DNA of 64,000 bases from Deinococcus arboris (GTDB lineage Bacteria > Deinococcota > Deinococci > Deinococcales > Deinococcaceae), in the NCBI RefSeq assembly GCF_009755355.1, contig NZ_WQLB01000022.1:12185-76184 (forward strand), in the 5' to 3' direction. Made by a program: the position numbers and the translations under genes. The notes under the pieces were generated by a model, which was given only the letters and a program-made list of their open reading frames with translations, ran no database searches and was not told the DNA's origin. Below are positions 43,244 through 53,040 of this stretch, piece by piece. Numbering within the stretch: position 1 is the first letter of the stretch; every line of letters begins with the position of its first letter.

Positions 43244-44484
43244 CGCCAGCGGCGCAGCAGCAGAGCGCCTGCGCCCAGAAGCGCCGCCCACATCATCAGT
43301 GGTGCCCGGCGCGGCCACTGCACCTCACCACGCAGGAGGGCACGCAGGGCTTCTTCGTGGGCCGTGAGGGGCGGCGGCGCTAGGTGGCTATCAGGCAGGG
43401 TCAAGTCCGCACTCAGGACTGTCTGATGGTAGGCGTTTTCCTGGGCGTGGCCACTGTGGGCGGCCCGTTGCCGCCCGGTCTGCCGCAGCGCCTCTGGCTC
43501 GCCGGTGGCCACCCACGGGGCCAGGGCCAGAAAGCCGGGGCGGGGCTCGGTCAGGACATAGCTCTGCGGCGCACTGGCCTCCTCTGCTGGCCCGGTGATG
43601 GCGCTCTGGCCGTCGAACGTCAGGTCCAGCAAGTTGCCCACCACCATCGGATTGACGGCATACCGAATTTGAGAGCTGGTGGCCGTCACCTGCCAGCTGC
43701 TTTCCAGCCAGGCCACCGGCTGGTCGCGCACATGGGCCGGGTTGGGGGGCAGGCCTTCCTTCGCCGTCCAGGGCGCGCCGTTGGCGTCCGGCTGAAGCAG
43801 CACGGTGCAGCCCTGGGCTTCCAGGCGGGCGATCACGTCGGCCCGGAACGCGTCCAGGCTGATCGCCACACCCAGGTCACCGGCCGGGGTCGGAAATACG
43901 CGCAGCTCTTCCAGGCGGCCAGGGGTCAGGTCCACGCCATCCGCTTCCTCATCGGGCGTCAGGTGCACCTTGTCGGCGGTGCCAATCAGCTCACCCTGGG
44001 GGTCAAACAGCACCGTCTGATTGGTCAGGATGCCCGGCGCACGCCGCAAGCGGCCTCCACGGACCTCATAGCGGGGCATGGGCGCCGAGCCGCAGCAGAG
44101 GTACACGCCGTACTCGCGGGCCAGGTCGCGGCATGTCTGAAGGTACAGTGCCGCATTGCGGTCTATGTCGGCCAGTTGCAAGGCGCGCACCGGCGAGATC
44201 CGTTCGCGCAGCAGCGTGGGCAGGGTACGGGGCAGGCGGGCCACAAACAGCGCCAGCGCCACCCGCTGAAAGGTGCCCAGCCCCAACGCCCAGCCGCCGC
44301 CGCGCAGCACCAGCGGCAGGCCATTGAGTTCGGTGAGCACCACCAGGTTGGGACGGTCAGGGGCGAGGTGCGGGCGGCTGCTTTCCAGCTGGGCGCGCAG
44401 CCAGGCGCGAAACCGCCGGGCACTGATAAAGTCGCTGGCGTGCCACTGGGGCTGCACAGCCACGGCGCGGACGCGGCGGGTCAT
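43240..44484 (-). CDS. carbon-nitrogen hydrolase (nitrilase-like), C-terminal membrane anchor
   Basis: 414 aa from MTRRVRAVAVQPQWHASDF. The N-terminal opening, NLVVLTELNGLPL (catalytic Glu region), VLFDPQGELIGTADKVHLTPDEE (catalytic Lys region) and LGVAISLDAFRADVIARLEAQGCTVLLQPDANG follow the nitrilase/Lnt fold. The position of the usual catalytic Cys is Ser-Leu-Asp here (AISLDAF), so Cys seems replaced and activity is doubtful. A single hydrophobic helix precedes LLRRWR at the C-terminus. TAGGCT lies 5 nt before the ATG, which rejects the longer reading to 44742. Confidence 0.8.
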   Translation of the reverse strand: MTRRVRAVAVQPQWHASDFISARRFRAWLRAQLESSRPHLAPDRPNLVVLTELNGLPLVLRGGGWALGLGTFQRVALALFVARLPRTLPTLLRERISPVRALQLADIDRNAALYLQTCRDLAREYGVYLCCGSAPMPRYEVRGGRLRRAPGILTNQTVLFDPQGELIGTADKVHLTPDEEADGVDLTPGRLEELRVFPTPAGDLGVAISLDAFRADVIARLEAQGCTVLLQPDANGAPWTAKEGLPPNPAHVRDQPVAWLESSWQVTATSSQIRYAVNPMVVGNLLDLTFDGQSAITGPAEEASAPQSYVLTEPRPGFLALAPWVATGEPEALRQTGRQRAAHSGHAQENAYHQTVLSADLTLPDSHLAPPPLTAHEEALRALLRGEVQWPRRAPLMMWAALLGAGALLLRRWR

Positions 44485-44533
44485 GCCCCAGCCTAGAGCA
44501 GGACAGGGGGCACCCACATGCCATGATGCCTCC

Positions 44534-45154
44534 ATGTCGGCGGTGACCTTTCTGCCTTTAGGGGACGCGGCGCTGGTGGTCCTGACTGGGCGGGCGCGTG
44601 ACTTGCACCGCCACCTGACGCGGCAGGGGCTGCCTGGCCTGCTGGACAGCGTGCCCGCGCTGGGCCAGCTGACCCTGCTGTTTGACCCGCTTTGCACCGA
44701 CGCCGACACCCTGACCGGTGGAGTGCGCGCGGCCCTGACCACCTTGCCGCCCGAGACCGAGACTCAGGGCCAGACCCTCACCGTGCCGGTGACATTTGGC
44801 GGCCCCGACCTGGCGTGGTGCGCCGCGCATGCCGGTTTGAGTGAGGCGGCCTTTGTGGCCGCCGTGTGCGCCGCGCCGCTGGAGGTGGCCTTTCTGGGCT
44901 TCACACCGGGATTCGCCTTTCTGACAGGCTTGCCCACGGCCCTCCAGATGCCGCGCCTGGACATCCCGCGCGCTGGAGTACCGGCAGGCAGTGTGGCGCT
45001 GGGCGGGCCGTGGGCTGGCGTGTACCCACGGGCCACGCCGGGCGGGTGGCGGGTCGTCGGTCACACAGCCCTGAACCTTTTTGACCCAGCCCGCCCCCAG
45101 CCGGTGCTGTGGCAGCCGGGCGACCGCGTGCGCTTTGAGGCCGCCCGTGCTTGA
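44534..45154 (+). CDS. pxpB: 5-oxoprolinase subunit PxpB (KipI-like)
   Basis: 206 aa. With PxpA and PxpC it hydrolyses 5-oxoproline to glutamate using ATP. Family text: FLPLGDAALVVLTGR, VTFGGPDLAWCAAHAGLSEAAFVAAV, and EVAFLGFTPGFAFLTGLP...LDIPRAGVPAGSVALGGPWAGVYP, the KipI/AHS1 core. It overlaps pxpC by 8 bases. The start at 44534 is the first ATG of the conserved N-terminus. Confidence 0.94.
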   Translation: MSAVTFLPLGDAALVVLTGRARDLHRHLTRQGLPGLLDSVPALGQLTLLFDPLCTDADTLTGGVRAALTTLPPETETQGQTLTVPVTFGGPDLAWCAAHAGLSEAAFVAAVCAAPLEVAFLGFTPGFAFLTGLPTALQMPRLDIPRAGVPAGSVALGGPWAGVYPRATPGGWRVVGHTALNLFDPARPQPVLWQPGDRVRFEAARA

Positions 45155-46094
45155 GGTCCTGCGCGGCGGCCTACACACCACCGTGCAGGATGCAGGCCGC
45201 CGCGTGCGCGCCCTGGGGGTGCCAGCTGGAGGCGCAGCTGACCCGGTGGCCCGGCGCCTGGCCAACGCCCTGGTGGGCAATCCGCCCGGCGCGGCGGGCC
45301 TGGAAGTAACCCTGGGCGGCCCGGCACTGCGCTTTGACGCTGGGGCGCTGGTCAGCCTGTGCGGCGCGCCCTTCGAGGCGCTGCTGGACGGACAGCCCTT
45401 CCCCCTGTGGCGGGCCGTCCCGGTGCCCGCTGGCGGACGGCTAGACCTCCGCGGCACCCCGGCAGGCGCGCGGGCCTTTCTGGCGGTGCGCGGCGGGCTC
45501 AACGGCCAGGAGGTATTTGGCAGCCGCTCAACCGATGTCTACAGCGGCTTTGGCGGCTATGAGGGCCGAGTGCTGCGGGCGGGCGACCGCCTGACCTGGG
45601 CCGACAGGCCAAGTGTGCAGCCGCCCCGCGCTTTTCTCTCGCCGGAGGTGCAGACCCCCACCGGCCCCAATGTCAGGTTGCGGGTGGTGCCCACCTCCGA
45701 CGCGACCCCCACGCTGCTGGCGGCGCTGTGTGGCCCAGGCTTCACCGTCAGCGCGCAGGCTGACCGCATGGGCGTACGCCTGACCGAAGGCGTACCGGCC
45801 CCCCACGACCCCACGCGCGCCAGCGTGCCCAACGTCCCTGGCCTGGTGCAAGTGCCGCCGGGGGGACAGCCTATCGTGCTGCTGCCCGACGCCGGCACCC
45901 ACGGCGGCTACCCAGCGCCGCTGGTGGTGATTCAGGCCGACCTCGCCCGGCTGGGACAGCTGCGCCCTGGCAACCAGGTGCAGTTTGAACCGGTGCCCCC
46001 GGCCGCTGCCCGAACCGCCCTCTGGCAGCAGGAACAAGGGTTGCGGCAGGCCGAGGCGGCTCTGCGCCTGTGGTACGCCGCCCAGGCTGGATAA
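45147..46094 (+). CDS. pxpC: 5-oxoprolinase subunit PxpC (KipA-like)
   Basis: 315 aa from a GTG inside the end of pxpB. The biotin-dependent-carboxylase-like (AHS2) domain reads LEVLRGGLHTTVQDAGRRVRALGVPAGGAADPVARRLANALVGN, then YSGFGGYEGRVLRAGDRL and GGQPIVLLPDAGTHGGYPAPLVVIQADLARLGQLRPG. It forms the catalytic complex with PxpB. Confidence 0.94.
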   Translation: MLEVLRGGLHTTVQDAGRRVRALGVPAGGAADPVARRLANALVGNPPGAAGLEVTLGGPALRFDAGALVSLCGAPFEALLDGQPFPLWRAVPVPAGGRLDLRGTPAGARAFLAVRGGLNGQEVFGSRSTDVYSGFGGYEGRVLRAGDRLTWADRPSVQPPRAFLSPEVQTPTGPNVRLRVVPTSDATPTLLAALCGPGFTVSAQADRMGVRLTEGVPAPHDPTRASVPNVPGLVQVPPGGQPIVLLPDAGTHGGYPAPLVVIQADLARLGQLRPGNQVQFEPVPPAAARTALWQQEQGLRQAEAALRLWYAAQAG

Positions 46095-46268
46095 GGAGAC
46101 GCCTGGGTTGCCGAGTCAGGTGACAGATTGGCGACCCTTTTCCGGGCTGGTCCACATCACAGCGCGGCCCACCAGGTTGCTTGCCCTTCAGACCCGCACT
46201 GCTCTTCTGAGCTGGGTCGGCCTGTCACACACCCCAGCGGCCGGCGGCCCAGCCCGTATGCTGCCCCC

Positions 46269-47024
46269 ATGCACACTGGCACCGACCTGAATGCCGACCT
46301 GGGCGAGGGCAGCGCCCACGAAGAAGCCGTGATGGCGTTCGTGACCAGCGCCAACATCGCCTGCGGGGGCCACGCCGGCGACGCCGAAACCATGCGGGAC
46401 AGCCTGCGCCTGGCCGCGCGTCACGGGGTGGCGGCCGGCGCCCACCCTGGGTTTCCAGACCGCGAGGGCTTTGGGCGGCGCGAACTGCACTTTGCCCCCG
46501 CCGAGGTCACGGCCTTTGTCCGGGAGCAGATTGAAGCGCTCAAGGCGGTGGCGGCGCGCGAGGGGGTAACGCTGCGCCACGTCAAACCGCACGGCATGCT
46601 CTACAACATGGCCGCGCGGGACCCCGCGCTGGCCCGCGCCATTGCCCAGGCAGCCCACGACAGCGGCGTGCCGCTGTACTACGGCCTGGCTGGCGACGAC
46701 AGCGTGATGCTGCGCGAGGCCCGGGCGCTGGGCCTGACGGCGCTGGGCGAGGGCTTTGCTGATCGTGGCTATGCCCTGGACGGCACGCTGTGGCCACGCT
46801 CGCAGGCCGGCGCCCTGCTACCCCACGCGGCGGCGGTGGCGCAGGGGGTCAGTATTGCCCGCCAGGGCCACGTGCAAGCCGTGACGGGTGAATGGGTCCG
46901 TGTGCCCGCCCAGACGCTCTGCCTGCACGGCGACGGCGCCGAGGCCGCCGAGCTGGCGCGTGATCTGCGCGCGGCGCTGGAGGCGGCGGGCGTGCGCGTT
47001 CTGGCGCCAGCCCCCAGCACATGA
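46269..47024 (+). CDS. pxpA: 5-oxoprolinase subunit PxpA (LamB/YcsF family)
   Basis: 251 aa. TDLNADLGEGSAHEEAVMAFVTSANIACGGHAGDAETMRDSL, GAHPGFPDREGFGRRE and HVKPHGMLYNMAARD are diagnostic of the LamB/YcsF family. A 175-bp gap separates it from pxpC, and TATGCT sits 6 nt before its ATG, so it may have its own leaderless transcript rather than being read only from pxpB. Confidence 0.94.
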   Translation: MHTGTDLNADLGEGSAHEEAVMAFVTSANIACGGHAGDAETMRDSLRLAARHGVAAGAHPGFPDREGFGRRELHFAPAEVTAFVREQIEALKAVAAREGVTLRHVKPHGMLYNMAARDPALARAIAQAAHDSGVPLYYGLAGDDSVMLREARALGLTALGEGFADRGYALDGTLWPRSQAGALLPHAAAVAQGVSIARQGHVQAVTGEWVRVPAQTLCLHGDGAEAAELARDLRAALEAAGVRVLAPAPST

Positions 47025-47106
47025 AGGTCTGCTCAAGACAATTGGGCACCCTATCAGCCGCGCTGTCAGGCTCTGGTGAGAGTGGGCATGCTGAACTGCG
47101 GGCAGG

Positions 47107-48243
47107 ATGCGCCGTTTCTCTCTCCCCACCACCGCTGACTTCCAGGCCCGGCGCGCTGCCTGCCCCTTTACCCGCCCGCTGGACCGCCGCACCCTGAACG
47201 CCCGCCTGCTGGGCGCTGTGCTGCTGGCGATGCTGGTGCGGCTGCTCTACGTGCCGCTGGACGGCTTTGAGCGCTGGGCGCTGCCGCTGCTCAGTGTGCT
47301 GATGGCCGGCCTGCTGCTGACCCTGACGGTCACGCGCGTTCAGCTGCGGACCCTGCATGTGCTCACGCTGCTGGGCGCCTGGGGGTATGTGCTGGGCCAC
47401 CTGTGGCATGTGCTGTTCCGGGTGCCCGCCGAAACGCAGATGCAGGTGCTGGGCAGCCTGGGGCCGTGGGCCGCCGTGCTGCTGGCTTCGCACCTCTGGT
47501 TGCTGGGACGGCGGGTCAGCTTGCCCCTCAGCCTGCTGGCGCTGGGCAGCACCGCAGCGCTGTTGCTGGCACACGTCTTGCTGACGCCCGGCGCCCTGCA
47601 CCAGCCGGTTGTGGGCGCGGTGCTGCAACTGCTACTGGGCGGCGCGGTCCTGCTGGCTGGCCAGCACAGCGCCGCCCACCGCGCTCTGGGCGACCTACGC
47701 CGCGATCTGCTGGGCGACGGCGACGCCGGGCGCGAAACCCTGACCGGCCTGCCGGGCCGCGCCATGATGGAGCGCTGGCTCACCCGCCAGGCCCTGCGCC
47801 GTCCCGAGGGCCTGGGTGTGGCCGTGATTGGGCTGGACGCTCCGCACCCCGGCCTGCTGGCGGATGCCACCCCCGAGCCTCACCGCCTGGCCCACGTGGC
47901 GCGGGTGATTCTGGGTGCCGTGCGGGACGACGACCTGCTGGGCTGCCTGGACGATGGCCAGCTGGTGCTGGTCCTGCGCGCCGCCGACGCCCGCTCGGCC
48001 CGCGCCGTGTGCGAACGGCTGCGCGTGCGCGTGGCTTCGCGGCCTGTGGACGGCGCCAATGTCACGGTCAGCATCGCCCTGGCGTTTCAGGATGGCCGTC
48101 AGGATGGCCTGACTCTGCTGCGCGAGGCCGAGGACAGCCTGAACGCCCTGCACCAGACCGGCCAGAATCGTGTGGTCCTGGGCACACCGCCGACGGAGGC
48201 CCCCAGCCCAGACACCCTCGGCCTTCAGATGCAACCCGCATAG
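47107..48243 (+). CDS. membrane protein with degenerate GGDEF domain
   Basis: 378 aa. About six hydrophobic segments fill residues 35-190, followed by a GGDEF-type domain from about 210: LTGLPGRAMMERWLTR, AVIGLDAPHPG, DDDLLGCLDDGQLVLVLRAADARSARAVCERLR, VSIALAFQDG...LLREAEDSLNALHQTGQNRV. The signature GGDEF reads DDGQL, so diguanylate cyclase activity is very unlikely. It may be a c-di-GMP or nucleotide sensor, or an inactive scaffold. Starts 82 bp after pxpA. Confidence 0.85.
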   Translation: MRRFSLPTTADFQARRAACPFTRPLDRRTLNARLLGAVLLAMLVRLLYVPLDGFERWALPLLSVLMAGLLLTLTVTRVQLRTLHVLTLLGAWGYVLGHLWHVLFRVPAETQMQVLGSLGPWAAVLLASHLWLLGRRVSLPLSLLALGSTAALLLAHVLLTPGALHQPVVGAVLQLLLGGAVLLAGQHSAAHRALGDLRRDLLGDGDAGRETLTGLPGRAMMERWLTRQALRRPEGLGVAVIGLDAPHPGLLADATPEPHRLAHVARVILGAVRDDDLLGCLDDGQLVLVLRAADARSARAVCERLRVRVASRPVDGANVTVSIALAFQDGRQDGLTLLREAEDSLNALHQTGQNRVVLGTPPTEAPSPDTLGLQMQPA

Positions 48244-48649
48244 AGGGAAAACCCCTATAGCCACCCTGGGGATTGCCCAAGGTTGCTTTTTGATGGCGCT
48301 CTGATCGACGGTTGATTGATGCCTCTGGGTTCTCGCTGGCTTCAGCAGCTGATGCGGAGTCGATCTGGTGCATTCATAAACTGGGAAAGAGCCAGTTACC
48401 AGCTCTAGGCCCAGGACACGTTTCCTCTGAACCCTGCTTGCACACGACTCAGTTGGATTTTGGATAGCAAGCTCAAGCTGTCGTCCTGTCACAGGTTTGG
48501 TCTTACGATCTTGCAAAGAGGCCCGCACCCGGCCAAGCCGCAAGGCCATCTGGTCGCCGACAGGTCAACCATCAGAAGCGCTGCGCCGCAGACTTGGGCA
48601 CACTCACTTGTCCTGGCCCTGGCGTTTCTCTTCCCAGTCAACGAAAAGA
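48244..48649. other. intergenic stretch with a possible decayed gene
   Basis: The minus strand reads LRLGRVRASLQDRKTKPVTGRQLELAIQN over 48549-48460 and on into non-protein-like sequence. No start signal or family is visible. It lies behind the rplY terminator and may be a remnant. Confidence 0.25.
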
Positions 48650-48672
48650 CGAGGCCCCTCATAGGAGCCTCG
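48645..48672 (-). terminator. terminator of rplY
   Basis: Minus-strand CGAGGC / GCCTCG around TCCTATGAGG-type loop, followed by TCTTTTCG, 17 nt after the rplY stop. Confidence 0.8.
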
Positions 48673-48688
48673 CCTCTGGAAAGTGCGT

Positions 48689-49405
48689 TTACTCTTCGCT
48701 CTTCTCGCTGGTGTCGTCGGCCGTTTCGGTGGCGTCGCCAGCGGCCTCGGCCTTGGCTTCTTCCACAGTCGCGTCGCCTTCCAAGATGGCCGTCGCGGCC
48801 TCTTCGCTGATTTCGCCTGCGGCCACCAGACCGGCCACCTGGGCGGCCTGCTGCTCGGCGGCGGCTTCGCTGTCGGACAGGCGGGGCGGCAGCACGCTGA
48901 TGACCACGAGGTCCTCTTCAGCAGCCAGCTTGACGCCTTCAGGCAGCTTGACCTGACCGGCAGTGACGTGGTCACCGATGTTCAGCTTGGTCACGTCCAC
49001 CACGAGTTCCTGGGGAATGCGGCGGGGGCCGGGGGCCACGACGGACAGGTTGTGAATCACCACGTCCACCAAGCCGCCCATGACTTCGCCTTGGCTCTTG
49101 CCCTTGGTGTGGACCGGCACCGACACGGTTACGGGCTCGCCGTAGGTTACCACGTAGAAGTCCACGTGAATAGGCACGCGCCTACGCTTGTCCATCTGGA
49201 CAGTCTTGACCAGGGCCGGGAAGGTTTCGCCGCCTTCCAGGGTGATGTCGAACAGGCCGGTGGTGCTGTGCTGACGGAAGGCGCGGTCAAACGCCTTGCG
49301 GTCAATGGCAAAGGACACGTTCTTGTCCTTGTTGTAGGCCACGGCGGGAATCATGCCTTCGGCCAGTTTCTGCTGGCTGCTGCGGGGTTGGGCGTTCAGT
49401 TCCAT
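48689..49405 (-). CDS. rplY: 50S ribosomal protein L25 / general stress protein Ctc
   Basis: 238 aa, the long Ctc form. L25 binds 5S rRNA on the large subunit. N-terminal 5S-binding domain: ELNAQPRSSQQKLAEGMIPAVAYNKDKNVSFAIDRKAFDRAFRQ. The TL5/Ctc C-terminal beta domain follows (HVDFYVVTYGEPVTVSVPVHTKGKSQGEVMGGLVDVVIHNLSV), then an acidic Ala/Glu tail after about residue 185, which is long, as known for Deinococcus CTC. AAGGAGAA lies about 9 nt before the ATG. Confidence 0.95.
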   Translation of the reverse strand: MELNAQPRSSQQKLAEGMIPAVAYNKDKNVSFAIDRKAFDRAFRQHSTTGLFDITLEGGETFPALVKTVQMDKRRRVPIHVDFYVVTYGEPVTVSVPVHTKGKSQGEVMGGLVDVVIHNLSVVAPGPRRIPQELVVDVTKLNIGDHVTAGQVKLPEGVKLAAEEDLVVISVLPPRLSDSEAAAEQQAAQVAGLVAAGEISEEAATAILEGDATVEEAKAEAAGDATETADDTSEKSEE

Positions 49406-49633
49406 GTGCTGTGTTCTCCTTGCGGTTAGGGCTTCGCCGCCCTGCCCCGCCGCGCTCCGACTGTCAGTCAGCCTGGGGGCGGGGACGGGCGCGGCAACCG
49501 GAACAGCATAGCAGAAAAGGCACGCCGGCCGGTGGAAGGGTCAGGCGGCCCTCTGCTAGACTCTCTGGCGTTGCCGCGCGGCCCCCCAGCGTGCCTGGAG
49601 GCGGCCCCGGCCAGAAGACCAAAGGAGAGACAC

Positions 49634-50191
49634 ATGATCAGCGTGACGGAACTGCGTAACGGCACCAAAGTAGAAATGGACGGCGGCCTGTGGGAATGCC
49701 TGGATTACTCGCACCTGAAGATGGGGCGCGGCGGCGCCAAGGTGGTCACCAAGTTCCGCAACATGGAAACGGGCTCCATTGTGGACCGCACCTTCAACAG
49801 CGGCGAAAAACTGCAGGACATCTACGTTGAAGGCAAGACGATGCAGTACCTGTACAAAGACGGCGACGACTTCATGTTCATGGACATGGACACCTTCGAG
49901 CAGGTGACGCTGCCCCCCAGCCTGGTGGGCGACGCCGCCAAGTTCATGAAGGAAAACACCGAAGTCGAAGTGGCGATGTACGGCGAAAAGGCCCTGACCA
50001 TCACCCTGCCCAACCAGGTCATCCTGAAAATCGTGGAAACCGACCCCGGCGTGCGCGGCGACACCGTCTCGGGCGGCACCAAGCCCGCCAAGCTGGAAAC
50101 CGGCGCCACCGTGCAGGTGCCCTTGTTTGTGGAGCAGGACACCAGCGTCAAGGTGGACACCCGCACCGGCCAGTACCTCAGCCGGGCCTAA
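49634..50191 (+). CDS. efp: translation elongation factor P
   Basis: 185 aa, three beta-barrel domains. EF-P relieves ribosome stalling at polyproline. The N-terminus MISVTELRNGTKVEMDGGLWECLDYSHLKMGRGGAK places Arg32 at the tip of domain I, as in Thermus EF-P, rather than the Lys modified by EpmA. Whether Arg32 is rhamnosylated as in Pseudomonas cannot be told; no earP is seen here. The C-terminal VETDPGVRGDTVSGGTKPAKLETGA is the domain III signature. AAGGAGAG precedes the ATG. Confidence 0.97.
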   Translation: MISVTELRNGTKVEMDGGLWECLDYSHLKMGRGGAKVVTKFRNMETGSIVDRTFNSGEKLQDIYVEGKTMQYLYKDGDDFMFMDMDTFEQVTLPPSLVGDAAKFMKENTEVEVAMYGEKALTITLPNQVILKIVETDPGVRGDTVSGGTKPAKLETGATVQVPLFVEQDTSVKVDTRTGQYLSRA

Positions 50192-50202
50192 CCCTGGTGT
50201 CT

Positions 50203-50245
50203 GCGCGCCGCCTGCCGAAAAGACTCGGGGGCGGCGCGCGCCTTT
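50203..50245 (+). terminator. terminator of efp
   Basis: GCGCGCCGCC / GGCGGCGCGC, a 10-bp GC stem with a 17-nt loop followed by GCCTTTG, 11 nt after the efp stop. It separates efp from accB. Confidence 0.75.
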
Positions 50246-50369
50246 GCCGTTAGACTCGGTGCAGCCTAACGGGCGTTAGGCAGCGGGTGACACCCCCGCG
50301 CCTGCCCAACCCGTCATGATGAGGCGACACCACAAGACCCGCACTGCACAGCCACACCTAGGAGGGGCC

Positions 50370-50903
50370 ATGAACCCGGACGACCTGAAACAGATTCTTT
50401 CCGCCCTGACACACGCCGACGTGCGTGAATTTGCCCTCCGGACAGGCAGTTTCGACCTGAGCCTCAAGCGCGGCCCCCAGGCCGCCGGGGCACCCAGCGC
50501 GCCTGCACCCCAGCCGGTGGCCGGCCCCACGCCCGTCTTTGCCCCGGCGCCTGCCAGCCCGGCCCCAGTGGCCCCGCTCGCTGCCCCTGAGGCGCCCGCC
50601 GCGCCCAGTGCCGCGCCAGCGCCCGCCGCCGAAGCCCCCACACCCGCTGCCGCCCCCGCCGCCAGTAAAGGCACGCCGGTCAAGGCGCCGATTGTGGGCA
50701 CCTTCTATGCGGCCAGCACCCCCGACGCGCCGGCTTACGTCAAGGTGGGGGACACCGTTCAGGCTGGTCAGGTGCTGTGCATCATCGAGGCCATGAAGCT
50801 GATGAACGAGATCGAAGCCGAGATGGGCGGCGTGGTTCGCGAGATTCTGGTGAAAAACGCCGAGCCCGTCGAGTACGGTCAAACGCTGTTCATCATTGAG
50901 TGA
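50370..50903 (+). CDS. accB: acetyl-CoA carboxylase biotin carboxyl carrier protein
   Basis: 177 aa. It carries biotin between the carboxylase and transferase sites in the first step of fatty-acid synthesis. The N-terminal [34 protein letters not shown], a long Ala/Pro hinge (about residues 38-100), then the biotinyl domain with Lys143 in [15 protein letters not shown] and the final [15 protein letters not shown] lies 4 nt before the ATG. It precedes accC by 93 bp with a large hairpin in between. Confidence 0.96.
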   Translation: MNPDDLKQILSALTHADVREFALRTGSFDLSLKRGPQAAGAPSAPAPQPVAGPTPVFAPAPASPAPVAPLAAPEAPAAPSAAPAPAAEAPTPAAAPAASKGTPVKAPIVGTFYAASTPDAPAYVKVGDTVQAGQVLCIIEAMKLMNEIEAEMGGVVREILVKNAEPVEYGQTLFIIE

Positions 50904-50909
50904 GGTCAT

Positions 50910-50962
50910 GGGTCAGAGGGTCCAAGTGGCTAAGGGCTGCACCTGCTTGGACCCTTTGACCC
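50910..50962 (+). other. 17-bp intercistronic hairpin between accB and accC
   Basis: 50910-50926 pairs with 50946-50962 over 17 bp with a single G-U pair and a 19-nt loop (GGGTCAGAGGG... / ...CCCTTTGACCC). No T-run follows, so it is not a standard terminator. Sequence resembling its left arm (GTCAGAGGGT) recurs after topA near 17086, which suggests a dispersed intergenic repeat. Confidence 0.65.
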
Positions 50963-50996
50963 TTGGATTCTTTGACGTTCTGCTGGAGGCAAGCAC

Positions 50997-52334
<1,338 letters not shown>

Positions 52335-52397
52335 GAGCAGGGCAGATGCCAGGAGGCAGATGGCTTATGGCTGTCTGCCTTCTCGCTATAAGGAGCT

Positions 52398-53040
52398 GTG
52401 GCGTTAATAGCGGAAGAACTGGTTCAGGAATGGCTTCACCGTACGGGACATTTCACCATTCGCGGCGCCCGAGTTGGCGTCTACGAACTCGACCTGCTGG
52501 CCCTGCGTATCACACCTCACGGCTTAGTGGCCCGACATATCGAGGTGGCCTGTAATGTGCGGCCTATCGGCTCCCTGGGACCAACGAAAAGTGCCCGTCT
52601 ACAGAACGAAGACGAGCAGCGTGCCAATGTGGCCGCCTGGTTTCAAACGAAGTTTCATGCCCCTGGTAAAGAGGCCCTGCGCGCGACCCTGGCGCCCGGA
52701 GTCACGTGGTCGTTTGAAGTAGTGACTCATACGGACTCCGATTGAATCGAGCATTCTGCTCGATGAAATCCGAGCGGAGCGAGAAGGAACAGATGCGGAT
52801 TTCGCGATATGGAAGTGCAGACGGTGCCTTTCCGGCTGTGCTGTAATTAAGCGGAATCCGTATCACATGATGAAGGGACCCTGGCAGCTAGCCGAACTGG
52901 CCCAGCGCAAAGTCACCATTCACCGCCTCAGCGACGTGATTGCCGAACTGCGGCGACAGCAAGGGGTTCTGCGGGCCTCCAGCGGCTCGGATTTGTTTGA
53001 CCTACTGACATCAGGCGAATCCACTTCTGTTCCGTCATGA
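52398..53040 (+). pseudogene. restriction-endonuclease-like gene split by a small mobile element
   Basis: A GTG at 52398 behind AAGGAG opens a frame that now stops at 52745 inside an inserted element. Removing the element and one copy of the TCA duplication (52730-52865) rejoins the frame as ...EVVTHMMKGPWQLAELAQRK... to a TGA at 53040, giving a 168-aa protein that overlaps the methyltransferase start as ATGA. The first part has a PD-(D/E)XK-like pattern (EELVQEWLHR, GVYELDLLALRI, HIEVAC), lacking a clear Lys. Today it can make only a 115-aa N-terminal piece and perhaps a 57-aa C-terminal piece from ATG 52867. Confidence 0.72.
52730..52862 (+). mobile_element. 133-bp MITE-like element, copy B
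   Basis: Ends are TACGGA...TCCGTA, extending to an imperfect inverted repeat of about 14 bp (TACGGACTCCGATT / AAGCGGAATCCGTA). TCA flanks both sides (52727-52729 and 52863-52865) as a target duplication. It shares its left arm with copies A and C. An inner block from ATGCGG at 52793 to 52863 has its own inverted ends and is reversed relative to copy A. No transposase is encoded. Confidence 0.75.
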
